Shown: positions 7,012-16,029, counted from the stretch's first letter. The stretch is 64,000 bases of DNA from Arthrobacter sp. MSA 4-2 (GCF_016405885.1 NZ_JAEKGC010000003.1:269640-333639), one strand, 5' to 3'. Notes: a model not told the origin generated them from the letters alone. Program-made: numbers and translations.

Positions 7012-9159
7012 ATGCAGTCCTCCCCCGTTCTTCACCTTTCGCGTTCGGGCACAAGCGTTGTGCTCGACACCACCACCAACGGCCTCCCGGCGGTTCTCTA
7101 CTGGGGCGAGGCCCTGGGGGACATCGCCGACGACCAGCTAGCAGCCCTCGCAGCGGCCCTCCGGCCGCAGCGGGTTTCGGGCGGGATCGACATCCCGGCC
7201 CGCCTGACCCTCGTTCCGCAGGAGTCCTTCGGCTGGCAGGGAACCGCCGGCTTCACCGGGCACCGCGGCGGGTCCTTCATCTCCGCGGCGTTCACCACCA
7301 CCGACCTGCGGTCAACGGCCTCCGATGTACGGCTCACCGCCGTCGACGCCGTCGCGGGCCTGACCCTCGAAGCCGAACTGACGGTCACCGAAGCGGGCCT
7401 GTTCCGCCAGCGCCTCGGCGTCATCAACACTGCCGACGTCGCCTACGAGGTCCGCTCCCTGCTGGCCACCTTCCCCCTTCCGGCCGGCGCACAGGAGGTC
7501 CTGGACACCACGGGCCGGCACCTGCGCGAGCGCAGCCCCCAGCGCCACGCCCTCACGGCGGGCAGCTACCGCAGGGAGAGCAGGAAGGGCCGCCCCGGCG
7601 CCGACGCGACCCTGCTGCTGGGCGCGGGCGAACCGGCCTTCGGGTTCCAGCGCGGCCTGGTCCACGCCGTCCACACCGCCTGGAGCGGGAACCACCAGCT
7701 GCTCGTCGAGAAGACGCCGACCGGCGAGGCTTTCCTCGGAGCCGGGGAGCTGCTGCTCCCCGGTGAGATCGTGCTCGCACCGGGGCAGCGGTACGACGCG
7801 CCCGAGGCCCTCGGGTCCTGGGGCCGTGGACTCAACGAGCTCGCGGCCCGCTTCCACCAGGAACTGAGGCTCCGCGCCAGCCACCCGCGGCGCCCGCGCC
7901 CGATCACGCTGAACACCTGGGAGGCGGTCTACTTCGATCACAACCTCGAACGCCTGACCCACCTCGCCGACAAGGCCGCCGCCGTCGGCATCGAGCGTTT
8001 CGTGCTGGACGACGGCTGGTTCTCCGGCCGCCGGGACGACACCGCCGGCCTCGGTGACTGGTTCGTGGACCCCGCGGTCTGGCCCGAGGGGCTGACCCCG
8101 CTGATCGACCACGTCCGGTCGCGCGGGATGGAGTTCGGGCTGTGGTTCGAACCCGAGATGGTCAACCCCGACTCGGACCTGGCGCGCAGCCACCCTGACT
8201 GGATCATCCAGGCCGAGGGCCGCCTGCCCGTGCCCGGACGCCAGCAGCAGGTGCTCAACCTGGCCAACCCCGAGGCCTTTGACTACATCCTGAAGTCGAT
8301 CGACGCGGTGCTCACCGAAAACGACATTTCCTACGTCAAGTGGGACCACAACCGCGAGGTGCTCGACGGCGCCGACGCCCGCACCGGACACGCGGTCATC
8401 CACGAGAACGTCCTGGCGCTGTACCGCCTGCTCGATGAGCTGAAGCAGCGCCACCCCGGCCTCGAGATCGAAAGCTGCGCCTCCGGCGGAGCCCGCGTGG
8501 ACCTCGGCATCCTCGCTCGGACCGACCGCATCTGGACGAGTGACTGCATCGACCCCATCGAACGCCTGCCGAACCAGAAGTACACGGGGCTCCTGGTGCC
8601 GCCGGAGCTGATGGGCATGCACGTCGGCGGGCCCGTCTCGCACTCCACCGGACGCGCGCACGGCCTGTCCTTCCGCGCCGCCACGGCCGTCTTCGGCCAC
8701 TTCGGTGTGGAGTGGGACATTTCCGACCTCAGCGCCGAGGACACCGCCGCACTGGCGGAGTGGATTGAGGTTCACAAGGCGTGGCGGGACGTGCTCCACA
8801 CCGGACACACCGTCTACGCGGACCTTCCGGACCCGGCGATGGACGTGCGCGGCGTCGTCGCCCGCGACGGCTCGTCGGCCCTGTTCGGCTACTCGCTGAC
8901 CGCCTCCAGCGCCAGCTACCCTCCGGGGCGGATCGTCTTTCCCGGGCTCGACCCGGAAGGCTCCTACAGCATCTCGCTCGCTGCGCCCCACCGCGAGCTT
9001 CCGGGGAACGGGCAGTCAGCCCTGGCCTGGGTGGAGGCGGCGGCCGAGGGATCCCCTCTGTCGCTCAGCGGGCGCCTGCTGGGCTCGGTGGGCCTTGAAG
9101 CGCCGGTGCTGTTCCCGGAGCAGTCGGTCCTGATCGAGCTGAGGCGGACCGAGGGCTAG
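7012..9159 (+). CDS. Alpha-galactosidase, GH36
   Basis: The 715-residue cytoplasmic protein matches bacterial GH36 in length and order: an N-terminal beta-sandwich, then a (beta/alpha)8 domain opening with PRPITLNTWEAVYFD, and a C-terminal beta domain. FVLDDGWF, LWFEPEMVNPDSDL, the nucleophile Asp in YVKWDHNR (about 444) and the acid/base Asp in SDCIDPIERL (about 510) are present. It releases terminal alpha-1,6-galactose from melibiose and raffinose-type sugars. It has no signal peptide, so substrates must be imported. It lies beside a LacI repressor, a GH42 beta-galactosidase and an ABC importer, forming a galactoside-use locus. Confidence 0.95.
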   Translation: MQSSPVLHLSRSGTSVVLDTTTNGLPAVLYWGEALGDIADDQLAALAAALRPQRVSGGIDIPARLTLVPQESFGWQGTAGFTGHRGGSFISAAFTTTDLRSTASDVRLTAVDAVAGLTLEAELTVTEAGLFRQRLGVINTADVAYEVRSLLATFPLPAGAQEVLDTTGRHLRERSPQRHALTAGSYRRESRKGRPGADATLLLGAGEPAFGFQRGLVHAVHTAWSGNHQLLVEKTPTGEAFLGAGELLLPGEIVLAPGQRYDAPEALGSWGRGLNELAARFHQELRLRASHPRRPRPITLNTWEAVYFDHNLERLTHLADKAAAVGIERFVLDDGWFSGRRDDTAGLGDWFVDPAVWPEGLTPLIDHVRSRGMEFGLWFEPEMVNPDSDLARSHPDWIIQAEGRLPVPGRQQQVLNLANPEAFDYILKSIDAVLTENDISYVKWDHNREVLDGADARTGHAVIHENVLALYRLLDELKQRHPGLEIESCASGGARVDLGILARTDRIWTSDCIDPIERLPNQKYTGLLVPPELMGMHVGGPVSHSTGRAHGLSFRAATAVFGHFGVEWDISDLSAEDTAALAEWIEVHKAWRDVLHTGHTVYADLPDPAMDVRGVVARDGSSALFGYSLTASSASYPPGRIVFPGLDPEGSYSISLAAPHRELPGNGQSALAWVEAAAEGSPLSLSGRLLGSVGLEAPVLFPEQSVLIELRRTEG

Positions 9160-9221
9160 GGGCTGCAGGAACTGCTCCCGTTCGCCGGGTCCTGATGCGT
9201 CGGGTGTAGCCCGGCGGGCGG

Positions 9222-9323
9222 GCGCGGTCGGTGGTCAGGCGCGGTCGGTGGTCAGGCGCGGTCGGTGGTCAGGCGCGGCCGGTGGTCAGGCGCGGCCGGT
9301 GGTCAGGCGCGGCCGGTGGTCAG
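9222..9323. repeat. Six tandem 17-bp repeats overlapping a LacI stop codon
   Basis: Exactly six head-to-tail units of 17 bp. The first three read GCGCGGTCGGTGGTCAG and the last three GCGCGGCCGGTGGTCAG, so one T/C position divides the array in two. The final unit supplies the TGA stop of the LacI gene on the reverse strand. The units separate the convergent alpha-galactosidase and lacI genes. A 17-bp unit shifts frame, so copy-number change toward the gene could alter the LacI C-terminus. Confidence 0.95.
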
Positions 9324-10336
9324 GCCGAACCGCGCCACATGACGACGGTCTCGAGCACGCGCGGCGAGCTGGGCAGGCCCATCAGCTGGGCGAGCACCAG
9401 TTCGGCCGCGGTGGTGCCGAGGAGCCCTGCCGGCTGGCGCACGGTGGAAAGCTGGGGCCGGCACCGCAGTGCCCAGCTGCTGTCGTCGAAGCCGACGATG
9501 CCGACGTCCTCGGGCACCCGCCGTCCGGCCTCCTGCAGCGCGGTCATGGCGCCGGCGGCCACCGCATCGGAGGCGGCGAACACGCCGTCGATCGACGGGT
9601 CGCGGCGGAGCAGCTTCTGCATGCCCTCGAAGCCGGCGGCGTAGGTGTAGAGGGGGTACTCAACGACCAGACGGGGGTCGTACCGCTCCCCCATCGCGGC
9701 CCGGAATCCGGCCAGGCGGTCCTGGCCCGAGTCGCGGTCAAGGGCGCTGGCGATCATGCCGACGCGCCGGCGCCCGGTGCCGAGCAGCCTGCTCGTGATC
9801 GCGCGTGCCGCCTCGACGTTGTCAATCGCGGCGTACGGCAGGTCGGGGGTGCCGTCGGGATGCCCGACAAAGGCGGCCGGCAGCCCGATATCGGCGACGG
9901 CGGCGGCGATGGGATCCGAGGCGCGGGCCGACACGATGACGGCGCCGTCGATCAGGCCCCCGCGCAGGTGGTCGGCGACCCGGTGGCTGTCGCGGTCGGA
10001 GTCGATAATGAGGGTCACCAGCTGGTAGTCGGCCTTGGAGAGCGCCTCGTTGGCCCCCAGCAGGATCGAGCCGATGTTCGGGTCCTCGAACAGGAGCGAA
10101 TGCGGCTCGTGGATGATCAGGCCGATCGCCCTGGACTCCTGGGTGACCAGGTTCCGGGCCGCCGTATTGCGCACATAGCCCACCTGGGCGATCGCCGCCT
10201 CGACGGCCGTCCGAGCCTCCGCCGAGACGTATTTCTCCCCGTTGACCACCCGGGAGACGGTGCCCCGGGACAGCCCCGCGGCGTCGGCGACGTCGTTGAT
10301 CGTGGCGCGCCGTGCTCGCATTCGGGTAAGGGACAT
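9320..10336 (-). CDS. LacI-family repressor of the galactoside cluster
   Basis: The 338-residue protein has the LacI helix-turn-helix (TINDVADAAGLSRGTVSRVVNG) followed by the sugar-sensing core (IGLIIHEPHSLLFEDPNI, GAVIVSAR, VGIVGFDDSSWALRCRPQLSTVRQP). It is divergent from the GH42 beta-galactosidase operon and probably binds the two GAGCG/CGCTC operators there. No Shine-Dalgarno is visible. A TACAGT -10 lies six bases before the ATG, so the mRNA is probably leaderless. The stop codon falls in the last unit of a 17-bp tandem array. The ligand is likely a galactoside (inference from neighbours). Confidence 0.93.
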   Translation of the reverse strand: MSLTRMRARRATINDVADAAGLSRGTVSRVVNGEKYVSAEARTAVEAAIAQVGYVRNTAARNLVTQESRAIGLIIHEPHSLLFEDPNIGSILLGANEALSKADYQLVTLIIDSDRDSHRVADHLRGGLIDGAVIVSARASDPIAAAVADIGLPAAFVGHPDGTPDLPYAAIDNVEAARAITSRLLGTGRRRVGMIASALDRDSGQDRLAGFRAAMGERYDPRLVVEYPLYTYAAGFEGMQKLLRRDPSIDGVFAASDAVAAGAMTALQEAGRRVPEDVGIVGFDDSSWALRCRPQLSTVRQPAGLLGTTAAELVLAQLMGLPSSPRVLETVVMWRGSA

Positions 10337-10383
10337 ATCTGTACTGTAGCCGAGCCTCCGACTACTCGGAGGTAGCTCAGCCG

Positions 10384-10412
10384 TTGACAGCTTTCGGGGC
10401 CATTGCTACGCT
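10384..10412 (+). promoter_or_regulatory. Sigma-70-type promoter of the GH42/ABC operon
   Basis: A consensus TTGACA is followed by a 17-bp spacer and TACGCT. The -10 abuts the first operator. It is the best promoter match in this cluster and drives the beta-galactosidase/transporter operon. Confidence 0.7.
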
Positions 10413-10425
10413 GTGAACGCTCCCA
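10412..10425 (+). promoter_or_regulatory. LacI-type operator O1
   Basis: TGTGAACGCTCCCA overlaps the -10/start region of the operon promoter. It is the reverse complement of O2 and resembles the actinobacterial CebR-type site (TGGGAGCGCTCCCA) in one half. Confidence 0.65.
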
Positions 10426-10457
10426 GAGATTGCAGAGGACTTCGGTTCCGCGGTTTC

Positions 10458-10471
10458 TGGGAGCGTTCACA
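10458..10471 (+). promoter_or_regulatory. LacI-type operator O2
   Basis: TGGGAGCGTTCACA is an exact inverted copy of O1, 46 bp downstream centre to centre and inside the transcribed leader. Paired sites four to five helical turns apart suit a repressor tetramer or cooperative dimers (inference). Confidence 0.62.
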
Positions 10472-10534
10472 GAGCGTTCAAGGCAACGAGGCCCTCCTCG
10501 TCTTGCACGTGCAGAGCAAGCCGAAGGAGCAGGG

Positions 10535-12598
10535 TTGAACCTGAACAAATATCCAGTCACGGAGCTGTCCGGAAACGGAAAGCTCGTCTATGGCTGCGAC
10601 TACAACCCCGAGCAGTGGAGCCGTGAGGTCTGGCAGGAAGACGTCCAGCTGATGAAGCAGGCCGGCGTGAACCTCGTGGCCATCAACATCTTCGGCTGGG
10701 CCGAGCTTGAAAGTTCGCCCGGGAACTACTCCTTCGAACGCCTCGATGAAATCCTCGACCTGCTCCACGAGCACGGAATCGGCGTCAACCTCGGCACCGG
10801 CACCTCCTCCACTCCGGCCTGGCTGACCACCCTGCACCCCGAGATCCTCCCCCAGTCCGCCGACGGAGTCCGGGCCTGGCCCGGCGGACGGCAGGCCTGG
10901 TGTCCAAGCTCCCCGGTCTACCGCGAGCACGCCCTGCGCCTGGTCGAGCAGGTCTCCCGCCGCTACGGCGCCCACCCCGCCGTCCGGCTCTGGCACGTCT
11001 CCAACGAACTCGGCTGCCACAACGCCCTGTGCTACTGCGACGTCTCCGCGTCCGCGTTCCGCGGCTGGCTCCGCAGCCGCTATGAGAGCCTCGACGCGCT
11101 CAACGCCGTCTGGGGCACCACCTTCTGGTCGCAGCGCTACTCCGGGTGGGACCAGGTCCTTCCTCCGCGCACCACCATCTCCGCGTACAACCCCACCCAG
11201 GTCCTGGACTTCCACCGCTTCAGCTCCGATGAACTGCTCGGCTACTACTCGGCCGAAGCGGAGATCCTGCGGCAGCACAGCACCGTGCCGGTCACCACCA
11301 ACTTCATGGTCACGGCCCACATCCGCACCCAGGACTACTGGTCCTGGGCGCCGCACATGGACGTCATCGCCAACGACCACTACCTCGACCACCGGCTCGA
11401 GGCACCGACCATGGAACTGGCCTTCGCCGCCGACGCCACGCGCGGACTCGCCCAGGGCTCGCCCTGGCTGCTGATGGAACACTCCACCTCGGCCGTGAAC
11501 TGGCAGCCGCGCAACATCGCCAAGGCACCCGGGGAAATGATCCGGAACTCCCTCACCCACCTCGCCCGCGGGGCCGACGGCCTGTGCTTCTTCCAGTGGC
11601 GCGCCTCCGTCCAGGGCAGCGAGAAGTTCCACTCCGCGATGCTCCCCCACGCCGGAACCGACTCGCGGGTCTGGAAGGAAGTCGTCGAACTGGGCGGAAT
11701 CCTCGAACGCCTCACCGAGGTCGGCGGCAGCACCGTGACCGCCGAGGCCGCCCTGGTCTTCAGCTGGGAAGCCTGGTGGGCCTACGACCGGGAGTCCCAC
11801 CCGTCCTCGGATATTGCCTACCTCGATCAGGTCCACGCCGCCTACAAGGCCCTGTGGGAGGCAGGCATCACCGTCGACATCGTCGCCCCGGGTGCCGACC
11901 TCTCCGCCTATAAGCTCGCCGTCGTGCCCGGCCTGTACCTGGTGCGGGACAGCGACGCCGCGGCGCTGGCCGACTACGTTGCCGGCGGCGGCCACGCGCT
12001 CGTGACCTTCTTCAGCGGCATCGTCGACGAAAACGAGAAGGTCCGCACCGGCGGCTACCCCGGGGCGTACCGCGAACTGCTCGGTATCCGCACCGAGGAA
12101 TTCCGTCCCCTGGCCCCCGGCGACACGCCGGCCCTGGACAACGGCTCCGCGGCGTCGCTGTGGAGCGAGGCACTGCGCCTCGAAGGAGCCGAGGCAATGG
12201 TCTCCTTCACCGGCGGCCACCTCGCCGGCACCGCCGCCGTCACCCGCAACCGGCACGGCGCCGGCACCGCCTGGTACCTCGCCACCGCGCTCGAGGCGGC
12301 GGCGCTGCGCGAAACCCTCACCCAGGCCGCCGCCGACGCCGGGATCACCGTCGCGTCCTCCCCCGAGGGCCTGGAGACGGTCGTCCGCTCCAGCGGGGAC
12401 CGGAGTTACGTCTTCCTGATCAACCACTCGCACGAAGAACACAAACACGCAATCCAGGGCCAGGAACTGATTGTCGGTGAGGAAGTCGCCGACGTCGTCG
12501 TGATCCCCGCAGGCGCCGTCCGGGTTGTCCGCACCTCCACCCCCGCCCACCCAACCAATGGCCTCCCCACAGGCTCAAAGGATGTTGAAAGTGACTAG
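10535..12598 (+). CDS. Beta-galactosidase, GH42
   Basis: The 687-residue GH42 enzyme opens with KLVYGCDYNPEQWSREVWQED, the family hallmark. The acid/base Glu lies in HVSNELGCHN (about 155) and the nucleophile Glu in LLMEHSTSAVNW (about 314). The trimerisation domain and C-terminal beta domain are present. It cleaves beta-galactosides, often galacto-oligosaccharides from plant galactan. The TTG start is chosen because AGGAG lies five bases upstream and the family N-terminus begins here; an upstream in-frame ATG lies before the operators. It has no signal peptide. First gene of an operon with the ABC importer; its end overlaps the next start. Confidence 0.94.
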   Translation: MNLNKYPVTELSGNGKLVYGCDYNPEQWSREVWQEDVQLMKQAGVNLVAINIFGWAELESSPGNYSFERLDEILDLLHEHGIGVNLGTGTSSTPAWLTTLHPEILPQSADGVRAWPGGRQAWCPSSPVYREHALRLVEQVSRRYGAHPAVRLWHVSNELGCHNALCYCDVSASAFRGWLRSRYESLDALNAVWGTTFWSQRYSGWDQVLPPRTTISAYNPTQVLDFHRFSSDELLGYYSAEAEILRQHSTVPVTTNFMVTAHIRTQDYWSWAPHMDVIANDHYLDHRLEAPTMELAFAADATRGLAQGSPWLLMEHSTSAVNWQPRNIAKAPGEMIRNSLTHLARGADGLCFFQWRASVQGSEKFHSAMLPHAGTDSRVWKEVVELGGILERLTEVGGSTVTAEAALVFSWEAWWAYDRESHPSSDIAYLDQVHAAYKALWEAGITVDIVAPGADLSAYKLAVVPGLYLVRDSDAAALADYVAGGGHALVTFFSGIVDENEKVRTGGYPGAYRELLGIRTEEFRPLAPGDTPALDNGSAASLWSEALRLEGAEAMVSFTGGHLAGTAAVTRNRHGAGTAWYLATALEAAALRETLTQAAADAGITVASSPEGLETVVRSSGDRSYVFLINHSHEEHKHAIQGQELIVGEEVADVVVIPAGAVRVVRTSTPAHPTNGLPTGSKDVESD

Positions 12599-13520
12599 TT
12601 CAAGCATTTCTCCGGCACTGGCCAAGGGGGCGCAGAAACCCCGGAGAACCAAGACCTTCGCGGCCCAGCGCCGCGCTGTCCTCCTCTTCATCGCGCCGTT
12701 CGCCGTCCTGTTCCTGGCGTTCTACGCCATCCCGATCGTCTTCGCCGTGGTTCAGTCGCTCCTGACGGTGGAGCGGGAGGGCACCTTCGGGGCACCGCAG
12801 GAGGTCTTCGGCGGTTTCGTCCAGTACCAGCAGGTGTTCCAGAACACCGAGTTCTGGCGGTCCGTGGGACGGGTGGTCCTCTTCGGCGTCGTCCAGGTTC
12901 CGATCATGCTCGGCCTGGCCCTGCTGTTCGCCCTGCTGCTGGACTCCCCGCTGCTGAAGGGCAAGAAGTTCTTCCGCCTCGCGTTCTTCGCCCCCTACGC
13001 CGTTCCCGGTGTCATCGCCGCGATCATGTGGGGTTTCCTCTACTCGCCGACGCTCTCTCCGTTCGGGCTGATCACCTCGGAGGTCAACGTCCTCTCCGCG
13101 GAGCTCGTGCTGTGGGCCATCGCCAACGTCGTGACGTGGGTGTACGTGGGCTACAACATGCTGATCATTTACTCCTCGCTGCTGGCCATCCCCACCGAAA
13201 TCTATGAGGCGGCCAAGCTCGACGGCGCCAGCAACATCCAGATCGCCTGGCGCATCAAGATCCCCCTGGTCGTGCCGGCCATCATCCTCACCGGGGTGTT
13301 CTCGATCATCGGTACGCTCCAGCTCCTCGCCGAACCCCAGACGCTTCGCAGCTTCAGCTCGGCCATCAGCAGCACCTTCACCCCGAACCTCGCGGTGTAC
13401 ACCACGGCGTCGGTTCCCAACTACCACCTTGCCGCAGCGTTCTCCGTAGTGCTGGCCCTGGCAACGTTTATCCTCTCCTTCGTCTTCCTCAAGGCAACCC
13501 AGCGGAAGGTCAGCCAGTGA
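12591..13520 (+). CDS. ABC sugar-transporter permease (MalF type)
   Basis: The 309-residue protein has six predicted membrane helices and the inner-membrane coupling (EAA) motif EAAKLDGASNIQIAWRIKIP that contacts the ATPase. It belongs to the carbohydrate uptake CUT1 group. The GTG start overlaps the stop of the GH42 gene (GTGACTAG), with AAAGGA upstream, which implies translational coupling. It forms the channel with the next permease. No ATPase gene is nearby, as in actinobacterial systems that share an MsiK-type ATPase. Confidence 0.92.
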   Translation: MTSSSISPALAKGAQKPRRTKTFAAQRRAVLLFIAPFAVLFLAFYAIPIVFAVVQSLLTVEREGTFGAPQEVFGGFVQYQQVFQNTEFWRSVGRVVLFGVVQVPIMLGLALLFALLLDSPLLKGKKFFRLAFFAPYAVPGVIAAIMWGFLYSPTLSPFGLITSEVNVLSAELVLWAIANVVTWVYVGYNMLIIYSSLLAIPTEIYEAAKLDGASNIQIAWRIKIPLVVPAIILTGVFSIIGTLQLLAEPQTLRSFSSAISSTFTPNLAVYTTASVPNYHLAAAFSVVLALATFILSFVFLKATQRKVSQ

Positions 13521-14434
13521 GCGCAGCAGCAGCGGCCCCAGTTTCAACCCGAAAGTCGATGCGCAGGGGAAACACCCCCCGCGGGCCCCGGCACAGCATC
13601 ATGTCCCGCACCGCGGCGATGCTCATCATGGGCGTCTTCACCCTGTACTTCCTCACCCCCATCTGGTGGCTGCTGGTCTCCTCGACCAAGACCGGCGGCC
13701 AGATCACCGGCACGGCGCCGCTGTGGTTCACCATGGAGTCGATCCCGACGTTCTTCAGTAACATCGGCCGGCTCTTCACCTACAGCGACGGCGTGTTCGG
13801 GCGCTGGCTGCTCAACAGCGCGATCTACGCCGGTCTGGGCGCGCTCCTTGGCACCATCATCGCCGCCATGTGCGGCTACGCCCTGGCCAAGTACGAGTTC
13901 AAGGGCCGCGAGGCCATCTTCAACATCGTGCTCAGCGGTGTGCTGGTGCCGGCCACGGCCCTGGCCCTGCCGCTGTTCCTGATCTTCAGCGAGGTCAAGC
14001 TCACCAACACCCTGTGGGCCGTGTTCCTCCCGAGCCTGGTCAGCCCGTTCGGCGTGTACCTCGCCCGCATCTACGCGGCGGCCAGCGTCCCCGGCGAACT
14101 GCTTGAGGCCGCCCGGCTGGACGGCTCCGGGGAGATCCGGACGTTCTTCACCGTGTCCACCCGCCTGATGGCGCCGGCCCTGGTGACGATCTTCCTGTTC
14201 CAGTTCGTCGCGATCTGGAACAACTTCTTCCTGCCCCTGATCATGCTCCGCGACCAGACCCTGTTCCCCGTGACCCTGGGCCTCTACGCGTGGAACAGCC
14301 AGATCAGCCAGATTCCCGAACTGAGGGTCCTCGTGATCGTTGGAGCCCTCGTCTCGATCCTCCCGCTCATTGCAGCCTTCCTTGCGCTTCAGCGCTTCTG
14401 GAGCAGCGGGCTCGGTGCCGGAAGCGTCAAGTAG
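13517..14434 (+). CDS. ABC sugar-transporter permease (MalG type)
   Basis: The 305-residue CUT1 permease has six membrane helices and the coupling motif LLEAARLDGSGEIRTFF. The GTG start overlaps the preceding TGA (GTGA), with a GGAAGG ribosome site, so it is translationally coupled. It pairs with the upstream MalF-type subunit. The N-terminal 30 residues are basic and Ser/Ala rich, as in related actinobacterial MalG proteins. Confidence 0.92.
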   Translation: MSAAAAAPVSTRKSMRRGNTPRGPRHSIMSRTAAMLIMGVFTLYFLTPIWWLLVSSTKTGGQITGTAPLWFTMESIPTFFSNIGRLFTYSDGVFGRWLLNSAIYAGLGALLGTIIAAMCGYALAKYEFKGREAIFNIVLSGVLVPATALALPLFLIFSEVKLTNTLWAVFLPSLVSPFGVYLARIYAAASVPGELLEAARLDGSGEIRTFFTVSTRLMAPALVTIFLFQFVAIWNNFFLPLIMLRDQTLFPVTLGLYAWNSQISQIPELRVLVIVGALVSILPLIAAFLALQRFWSSGLGAGSVK

Positions 14435-14463
14435 CTTCCAGCACCAACACCTCCACCAACCTG

Positions 14464-14485
14464 CCCCGCGGCAACCGCCGCGGGG
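14464..14485 (+). promoter_or_regulatory. Intercistronic stem-loop between permease and binding-protein genes
   Basis: CCCCGCGGC pairs with GCCGCGGGG around an AACC loop, giving nine G/C-rich pairs with no T-tract. The ribosome site and ATG of the binding protein follow about 15 bases later. Such hairpins often protect the downstream mRNA, giving more binding protein than permease (established for mal-type operons; inference here). Confidence 0.6.
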
Positions 14486-14510
14486 CACCCCCCACCGATA
14501 GGAAAAGAAA

Positions 14511-15848
14511 ATGCGCGCGCATTACGGAAAAGCCACCGCAGCCTTTGCCATGGTCTCAGCGCTCACCCTCGCCGGCTGCGCAGGCGGCGGCGGCGACTCC
14601 ACAGCCGGCGGTGAAGGCGGCAGCTCGTGCGAGCCGTCGTCCGGCCCCGTCGACCTGACCTTCACCACCTGGGTTCCGGGTATGGACAAGGTTGTCGACC
14701 TGTGGAACAAGGAAAACCCCGACATCCAGGTCAAGGTGCAGACCGGGCCGAACGGCAACTCGGGCACCTACCAGAACTTCTTCAACCAGCTGCAGGCCGG
14801 CAATGCGCCGGACCTCGGCCAGATCGAATACGACGCCCTGCCGAACTTCCGCGTCCAGGACGGCCTCGAGAACATCGCGGCCTGCGAGAACGTCTCCGAC
14901 GCCGAGGACCAGTTCGTTGACTGGACCTGGGGCCAGGTGACCTTCGGTGAGGACGACGCGGTCTACGCGGTGCCCCAGGACAGCGGCCCGATGGCCATGT
15001 TCTACCGCAAGGACCTCTTCGAGCAGGCCGGCATCGAGGTTCCCACCACCTGGGAGGAATACGCCGCCGCAGCCGAGGAGATCAAGGCCCAGGGCTCCTA
15101 CATCACCAACTTCCCCCGCGGTGACGTGAACTGGTTCGCCGGCAATGTGTGGCAGGCCGGCGGTCAGTGGTTCTCCAACGACGACGAGGGCTGGGATGTG
15201 AACCTCACGGGTGAGGAGTCCGAGCAAGTCGCCAACTACTGGCAGGGCCTGCTCGAGAAGGACCAGGTTTCGACCCTGCCCTCCTTCTCGGACGAGTGGA
15301 ACGCTTCCTTCAACGAGGGTGACCAGTGGACCTGGATCTCCGCGGTGTGGGGTGCCTCGACACTGGCCACCGGCGCCCCCGACACCTCGGGCAAGTGGGC
15401 CGTTGCGCCCATGCCGCAGTGGGAAGACGGCGGATCGGCCGCAGGCAACTGGGGCGGATCCTCCACCGCGGTCCTGAAGGGCTCGGAGCACCCGTATGAG
15501 GCGGCGCAGTTCGCCCTGTGGCTCAACACCGACCCCGAAGCCCTGGCCCTGGCGAACGAACTCGGCGGGCTCTACCCCGCCGCGAAGTCGGCCACGGACC
15601 TCGAGGCCTTCAGCGGTGGCGTTGAGTACTTCGGCGGACAGAAGATCTACGACGTGTTTGCAGAGGCCTCCTCGAACGTCGACCCCAACTTCACCTGGGG
15701 CCCGACGATGACCCAGACCTACACCGACGTCTCGGACGGGTTCGGCAAGGCCATCGGCGGCGACGGCACCCTCATGGATGCCCTCGCCTCCGGCGAGGAA
15801 GCGACCGTCGAGTCCCTGAAGTCGCAGTCCATCCCCGTCAAGGAGTAA
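14511..15848 (+). CDS. ABC sugar-binding lipoprotein (solute-binding family 1)
   Basis: The 445-residue extracellular receptor has a lipoprotein signal peptide ending in LTLAGC, so the mature Cys is lipidated. The mature part shows the family opening VDLTFTTWVPGMDKVVDLWN, then NAPDLGQIEYDALPNF and VYAVPQDSGPMAMFYRKDLF. It delivers an oligosaccharide to the two upstream permeases. The glycosidase neighbours suggest a beta-galactoside or galacto-oligosaccharide. Unusually it is last rather than first in the transporter unit, and a stem-loop precedes it. AGGAAA is the ribosome site. Confidence 0.93.
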   Translation: MRAHYGKATAAFAMVSALTLAGCAGGGGDSTAGGEGGSSCEPSSGPVDLTFTTWVPGMDKVVDLWNKENPDIQVKVQTGPNGNSGTYQNFFNQLQAGNAPDLGQIEYDALPNFRVQDGLENIAACENVSDAEDQFVDWTWGQVTFGEDDAVYAVPQDSGPMAMFYRKDLFEQAGIEVPTTWEEYAAAAEEIKAQGSYITNFPRGDVNWFAGNVWQAGGQWFSNDDEGWDVNLTGEESEQVANYWQGLLEKDQVSTLPSFSDEWNASFNEGDQWTWISAVWGASTLATGAPDTSGKWAVAPMPQWEDGGSAAGNWGGSSTAVLKGSEHPYEAAQFALWLNTDPEALALANELGGLYPAAKSATDLEAFSGGVEYFGGQKIYDVFAEASSNVDPNFTWGPTMTQTYTDVSDGFGKAIGGDGTLMDALASGEEATVESLKSQSIPVKE

Positions 15849-15912
15849 CGACCGGCCGCCCCGCGGCCAGCTCGGCAGGCAGGCCCCGCTCCCGGGGCCT
15901 TCCACCCACCCG

Positions 15913-15956
15913 GATCACCACCTCCGCCGCACCGGCGGGGGTGGTGATCTTTTTTC
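15913..15956 (+). terminator. Strong intrinsic terminator of the galactoside operon
   Basis: GATCACCACC pairs perfectly with GGTGGTGATC around an inner CCGCC/GGCGG hairpin, and seven T residues follow. This is the clearest rho-independent terminator in the window. Confidence 0.92.
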
Positions 15957-16029
15957 CCGGCAGGTTCCCTGCCGAAACCTTTCCCCGCGGCCCTGCCCTA
16001 TCGGGAGCACCTCCCCTAAACTGACATCT

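Noticed and set aside
9222..9323. CRISPR array
   Set aside because: Units are directly adjacent 17-mers without spacers, and no cas genes occur in the window.
10403..10534. Upstream ATG for the GH42 gene
   Set aside because: It lies at the promoter -10/operator and would add 44 Arg-rich residues; the TTG has a good AGGAG and matches the family N-terminus.
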